The notes beneath the pieces are model-generated. The model searched no databases, was not told where the DNA came from, and worked only from the letters and a program-made list of their open reading frames with translations. This document shows, in pieces, positions 5,832 through 7,583 of a DNA stretch of 7,583 nt; position 1 is the stretch's first letter; each line of letters opens with the position of its first letter. Made by a program: the position numbers and the translations under genes. Origin of the DNA: Pseudomonadota bacterium (GTDB taxonomy: Bacteria; Pseudomonadota; Gammaproteobacteria; Xanthomonadales; Rhodanobacteraceae); contig JAJYMF010000428.1 of assembly GCA_021787175.1 (NCBI GenBank), positions 1 to 7,583 of the forward strand. The letters are read 5' to 3'.

Positions 5832-5909
5832 TACGCCGCGCACCTGCATGCACCCGTTGCATAACAGCAGATCAAGGCCGCGTCGCGGCACTGAACACGC
5901 TCGGCCGCA

Positions 5910-5936
5910 GGCCGTGCCGTCGAGGTCGGCACGGTC
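5910..5936 (-). terminator. Hairpin downstream of the DUF3014 gene
   Basis: GGCCGTGCCG (5910-5919) pairs with CGGCACGGTC (5927-5936), ten pairs including one G-T, around a 7-base loop. It begins 54 bases after the DUF3014 stop codon on the same strand. No T-tract follows on the minus strand, so termination is suggested by position only. Confidence 0.4.
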
Positions 5937-5990
5937 AACCGCCAGTGCTCGAGGCGGTCATCCCTCGCTCCGCCAGCGACGCCGCCGCGC

Positions 5991-6821
5991 TCAATGCGCT
6001 ACCGGTGCCGCCGGCAGCGCCGCACCGGTCAGATCGGCGCGGATCGCGCGCAGCTTGGCCTTAATTCGGGCCGCATCGGCGGGGCCGATGCGGATCAGCA
6101 GTTTCTGCCCGACCGAGAGCGATTCCAGCGCGGGATCGACGTACACGTAGTGCCCCTGCTGCAGTTCCACCGCGGGCGGCTGCGCCAGATCGGGGGCGGC
6201 CAGCAGGTTGTCGATCACCTCGATCAGACGGTCGTTGAAGTAGCCCTTGGGATAGCCCAGCTGCCGGTAGGCCTGCTGGAACAGCGGGTAGTAGCGCACG
6301 TACCAGGCGACCAGCATCTTCGGATCCACGCTGTCGACGACGCGCATGTAGGGCGCATAGCGCTCGGCGTTGCGGTCGCCGATCACCGTGGCGCCGCCCG
6401 CCTGATCGGTGACGAACGCGCCCTGCGGTGTGCGCAGCGGCAGGATGCGCGAACCGATCGCGTGCCGCGGCAGCGCATCGATGGTCGCCACGATGCGCGC
6501 GATGATCTGCCGCGGCACCAGCAGCGCGCGCAGATCAGCCCCGCCGGCGAGGGCCGCGAGCGCATCGGCCACACTCGTGTCGCTCTGACCCAGCGTCGGC
6601 AACGGTGCCGTCGTCGCAGCCGCAGGCCCGGACGCCGCCTGGGCAATGGGGTAGCGGATCGATGGCGCGGCCGACGCCGCGGAAGCGGACGTCGCCGCGG
6701 GTGCCGGCGGCGGCGTATTCGCGACCCTCGCCCGGTGCGCCAGATACGCGCCGACTCCGATCACGGCCACCACGATGACCGCCGCACCCGCCCTGCTCCA
6801 GCCCGATGACTGCCTGCTCAT
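5991..6821 (-). CDS. DUF3014 family single-pass membrane protein
   Basis: The 276-residue protein has a short N-terminal tail, one transmembrane helix (about residues 11-28, 'AGAAVIVVAVIGVGAYLA'), an Ala/Pro-rich linker (about 34-75) and a compact C-terminal domain presumably in the periplasm. The domain carries the conserved DUF3014-type stretches: 'VPRQIIARIVATIDALPR' (102-119), a region near 156-168 with 'YAPYMRVVDSVDP', 'VAWYVRYYPLFQQAYRQLGYP' (171-191), 'FNDRLIEVIDNLLAAP' (195-210) and 'YVYVDPALESLSVGQKLLIRIGP' (225-247). The family has no known function that I can name with certainty. The start at 6821 is preferred over an in-frame ATG at 6872 because GGAG (6828-6831) lies 6 bases upstream and the translated extension is unlike a membrane protein N-terminus. 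It is divergent from the PAS-GAF gene, with 114 bases between starts. Confidence 0.85.
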   Translation of the reverse strand: MSRQSSGWSRAGAAVIVVAVIGVGAYLAHRARVANTPPPAPAATSASAASAAPSIRYPIAQAASGPAAATTAPLPTLGQSDTSVADALAALAGGADLRALLVPRQIIARIVATIDALPRHAIGSRILPLRTPQGAFVTDQAGGATVIGDRNAERYAPYMRVVDSVDPKMLVAWYVRYYPLFQQAYRQLGYPKGYFNDRLIEVIDNLLAAPDLAQPPAVELQQGHYVYVDPALESLSVGQKLLIRIGPADAARIKAKLRAIRADLTGAALPAAPVAH

Positions 6822-6845
6822 GACGCACTCCGCACTGTCGTTGGG

Positions 6846-6874
6846 TTGTTTTGAGACTCGTTCGCGGCACAATC
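6846..6874 (+). promoter_or_regulatory. Possible promoter for the PAS-GAF gene
   Basis: TTGTTT (6846-6851) and CACAAT (6869-6874) are 17 bases apart and match 3 and 4 of 6 consensus positions. They lie in the 114-bp divergent spacer, which is locally T-rich around 6841-6852. This would give a leader of about 55 bases. The match is weak and offered only as the best candidate. Confidence 0.2.
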
Positions 6875-6935
6875 GTTCACTGCCCCCCTACCCGGCGGAC
6901 GCGCGACCCCGGGCGACCGCTGGCAGAGTATCCGC

Positions 6936-7583
6936 ATGGAAAGGTCTATCCGCAGCCGCCTGGATCACGTTCTCGACCTGCTGGTCGACGCCGTCTGCGT
7001 GGTCGACGCCGAGGGCCGCTTCGTGTTCGTCAGCGCTGCCTGCGAGCGCATCTTCGGCTACACGCCCGACGAGATGCTGGGCCGGCCGATGATCGAGCTG
7101 GTGCACCCCGTCGATCGCGCCCGCACCCTGGAAGCCGCCGCCGCGATCATGAACGGCACGCCCAACCCGCACTTCGAAAATCGCTATCTGCGCAAGGACG
7201 GCCAGACCGTCCACATCATGTGGTCCGCGCGCTGGTCCGAGGCCGACGGTCTGCGGATCGCGGTGGCGCGCGACATCACCGAACGCAAGCGCGCCGAGGC
7301 GGTGCAGACCGCGCTGCTGGCGATTTCCGAGGCCGCGCACACGGCGGCCGACCTGCTGGCCCTGTTCCATCGCATCCACGCCATCATCGGCGGACTGCTG
7401 CCGGCCCGCAATTTCTTCGTCGCGCTGTACGACGTCGAGACCGATACGCTCAGCTTTCCCTACTTCGTCGACGAGCACGACGAAACCCCGGCGCCGCGCA
7501 AGCTCGACTCCGGCACGCTCAGCGCCGAGGTCATCCGCAGCGGCGAGGCCCTGCTGCTGACGTCCGGCTCCGACGCGGCACTG
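6936..7583 (+). CDS. PAS-GAF sensor protein, 3' end beyond the window
   Basis: The first 216 residues of a cytoplasmic sensory protein are visible, with no stop before the window ends. A PAS domain with its S-box covers about 8-118: 'DLLVDAVCVVDAEGRFVFVSAACERIFGYTPDEMLGRPMIELVHP' features, then 'RYLRKDG' (83-89), closing with 'VARDITERKRAE' (110-121), a standard PAC ending and linker helix. A GAF domain starts near 123 and includes 'LLPARNFFVALYDVETDTLSFPYFVDE' features (154-180). No membrane segment precedes the PAS domain. Proteins that begin this way usually end in a histidine kinase, GGDEF/EAL or similar output module, which lies outside the window, so the output cannot be named. The ATG at 6936 has only a weak GGCAGAG ribosome site upstream, but no better start was seen in frame. 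The long opposite-strand frame here is a shadow. Confidence 0.88.
   Translation, partial: MERSIRSRLDHVLDLLVDAVCVVDAEGRFVFVSAACERIFGYTPDEMLGRPMIELVHPVDRARTLEAAAAIMNGTPNPHFENRYLRKDGQTVHIMWSARWSEADGLRIAVARDITERKRAEAVQTALLAISEAAHTAADLLALFHRIHAIIGGLLPARNFFVALYDVETDTLSFPYFVDEHDETPAPRKLDSGTLSAEVIRSGEALLLTSGSDAAL

Noticed and set aside
5841..5876. FNR-like site or a -35 element around TTGATC upstream of the cytochrome.
   Set aside because: The FNR half-sites are mis-spaced (9 rather than 4 bases between TTGCA and ATCAA), and no good -10 lies 16-18 bases after TTGATC.
5169..6120. The peptide LSVGQKL occurs in both the cytochrome C-domain and the DUF3014 protein.
   Set aside because: The seven-residue match has different codons and sits in unrelated folds, so it is most likely coincidence rather than duplication.
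6888..7478. A 196-codon minus-strand frame opposite the PAS-GAF gene.
   Set aside because: The plus strand encodes clear PAS and GAF motifs; the opposite frame has none.

Overview
The window is high-GC proteobacterial DNA, very probably from a gammaproteobacterium of the Xanthomonadales/Lysobacterales type (Rhodanobacter/Dyella-like). That placement is an inference from the gene families: a TonB-dependent receptor, a dihaem c4-type cytochrome, a DUF3014 membrane protein and a PAS/GAF sensor, all with strongly GC-biased codons. No ribosomal, tRNA, phage, transposon or CRISPR signal was seen. It reads as ordinary chromosome with one small accessory-looking corner on the left.

Layout. Bases 1-112 hold no convincing gene but several inverted repeats. 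A class I glutamine-amidotransferase-like protein (113-829, minus) has lost its catalytic Cys and Glu. A 222-bp, dyad-rich divergent spacer separates it from a TonB-dependent outer-membrane receptor (1052-3313, plus). The receptor's stop codon overlaps the end of a tiny Cys-rich 'oxidoreductase-like' protein (3304-3510, minus), which follows an amidase-signature hydrolase (3538-4953, minus, GTG start) by 27 bp as a likely two-gene operon. A 167-bp spacer with a strong hairpin follows, then a periplasmic dihaem cytochrome c (5121-5768, minus) whose leader carries a 41-bp nested inverted repeat. Next comes a 222-bp spacer with another hairpin, then a DUF3014 single-pass membrane protein (5991-6821, minus). 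A 114-bp divergent spacer leads to a PAS-GAF cytoplasmic sensor protein that runs off the right edge (6936-7583, plus).

How the genes fit together. The receptor imports an unknown ligand across the outer membrane, and the divergent amidotransferase-like protein may share its control region. The amidase and the small Cys-rich protein are probably co-expressed. The cytochrome is a periplasmic electron carrier feeding a terminal oxidase. No single pathway ties the whole window together.

The points most worth a second look are the catalytically dead GATase fold divergent from a receptor, the two pairs of dyads between them, the nested inverted repeat upstream of the cytochrome, and the missing Met ligand candidate in the cytochrome's second haem domain. 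I did not find clear evidence of a wholly new multi-gene system.
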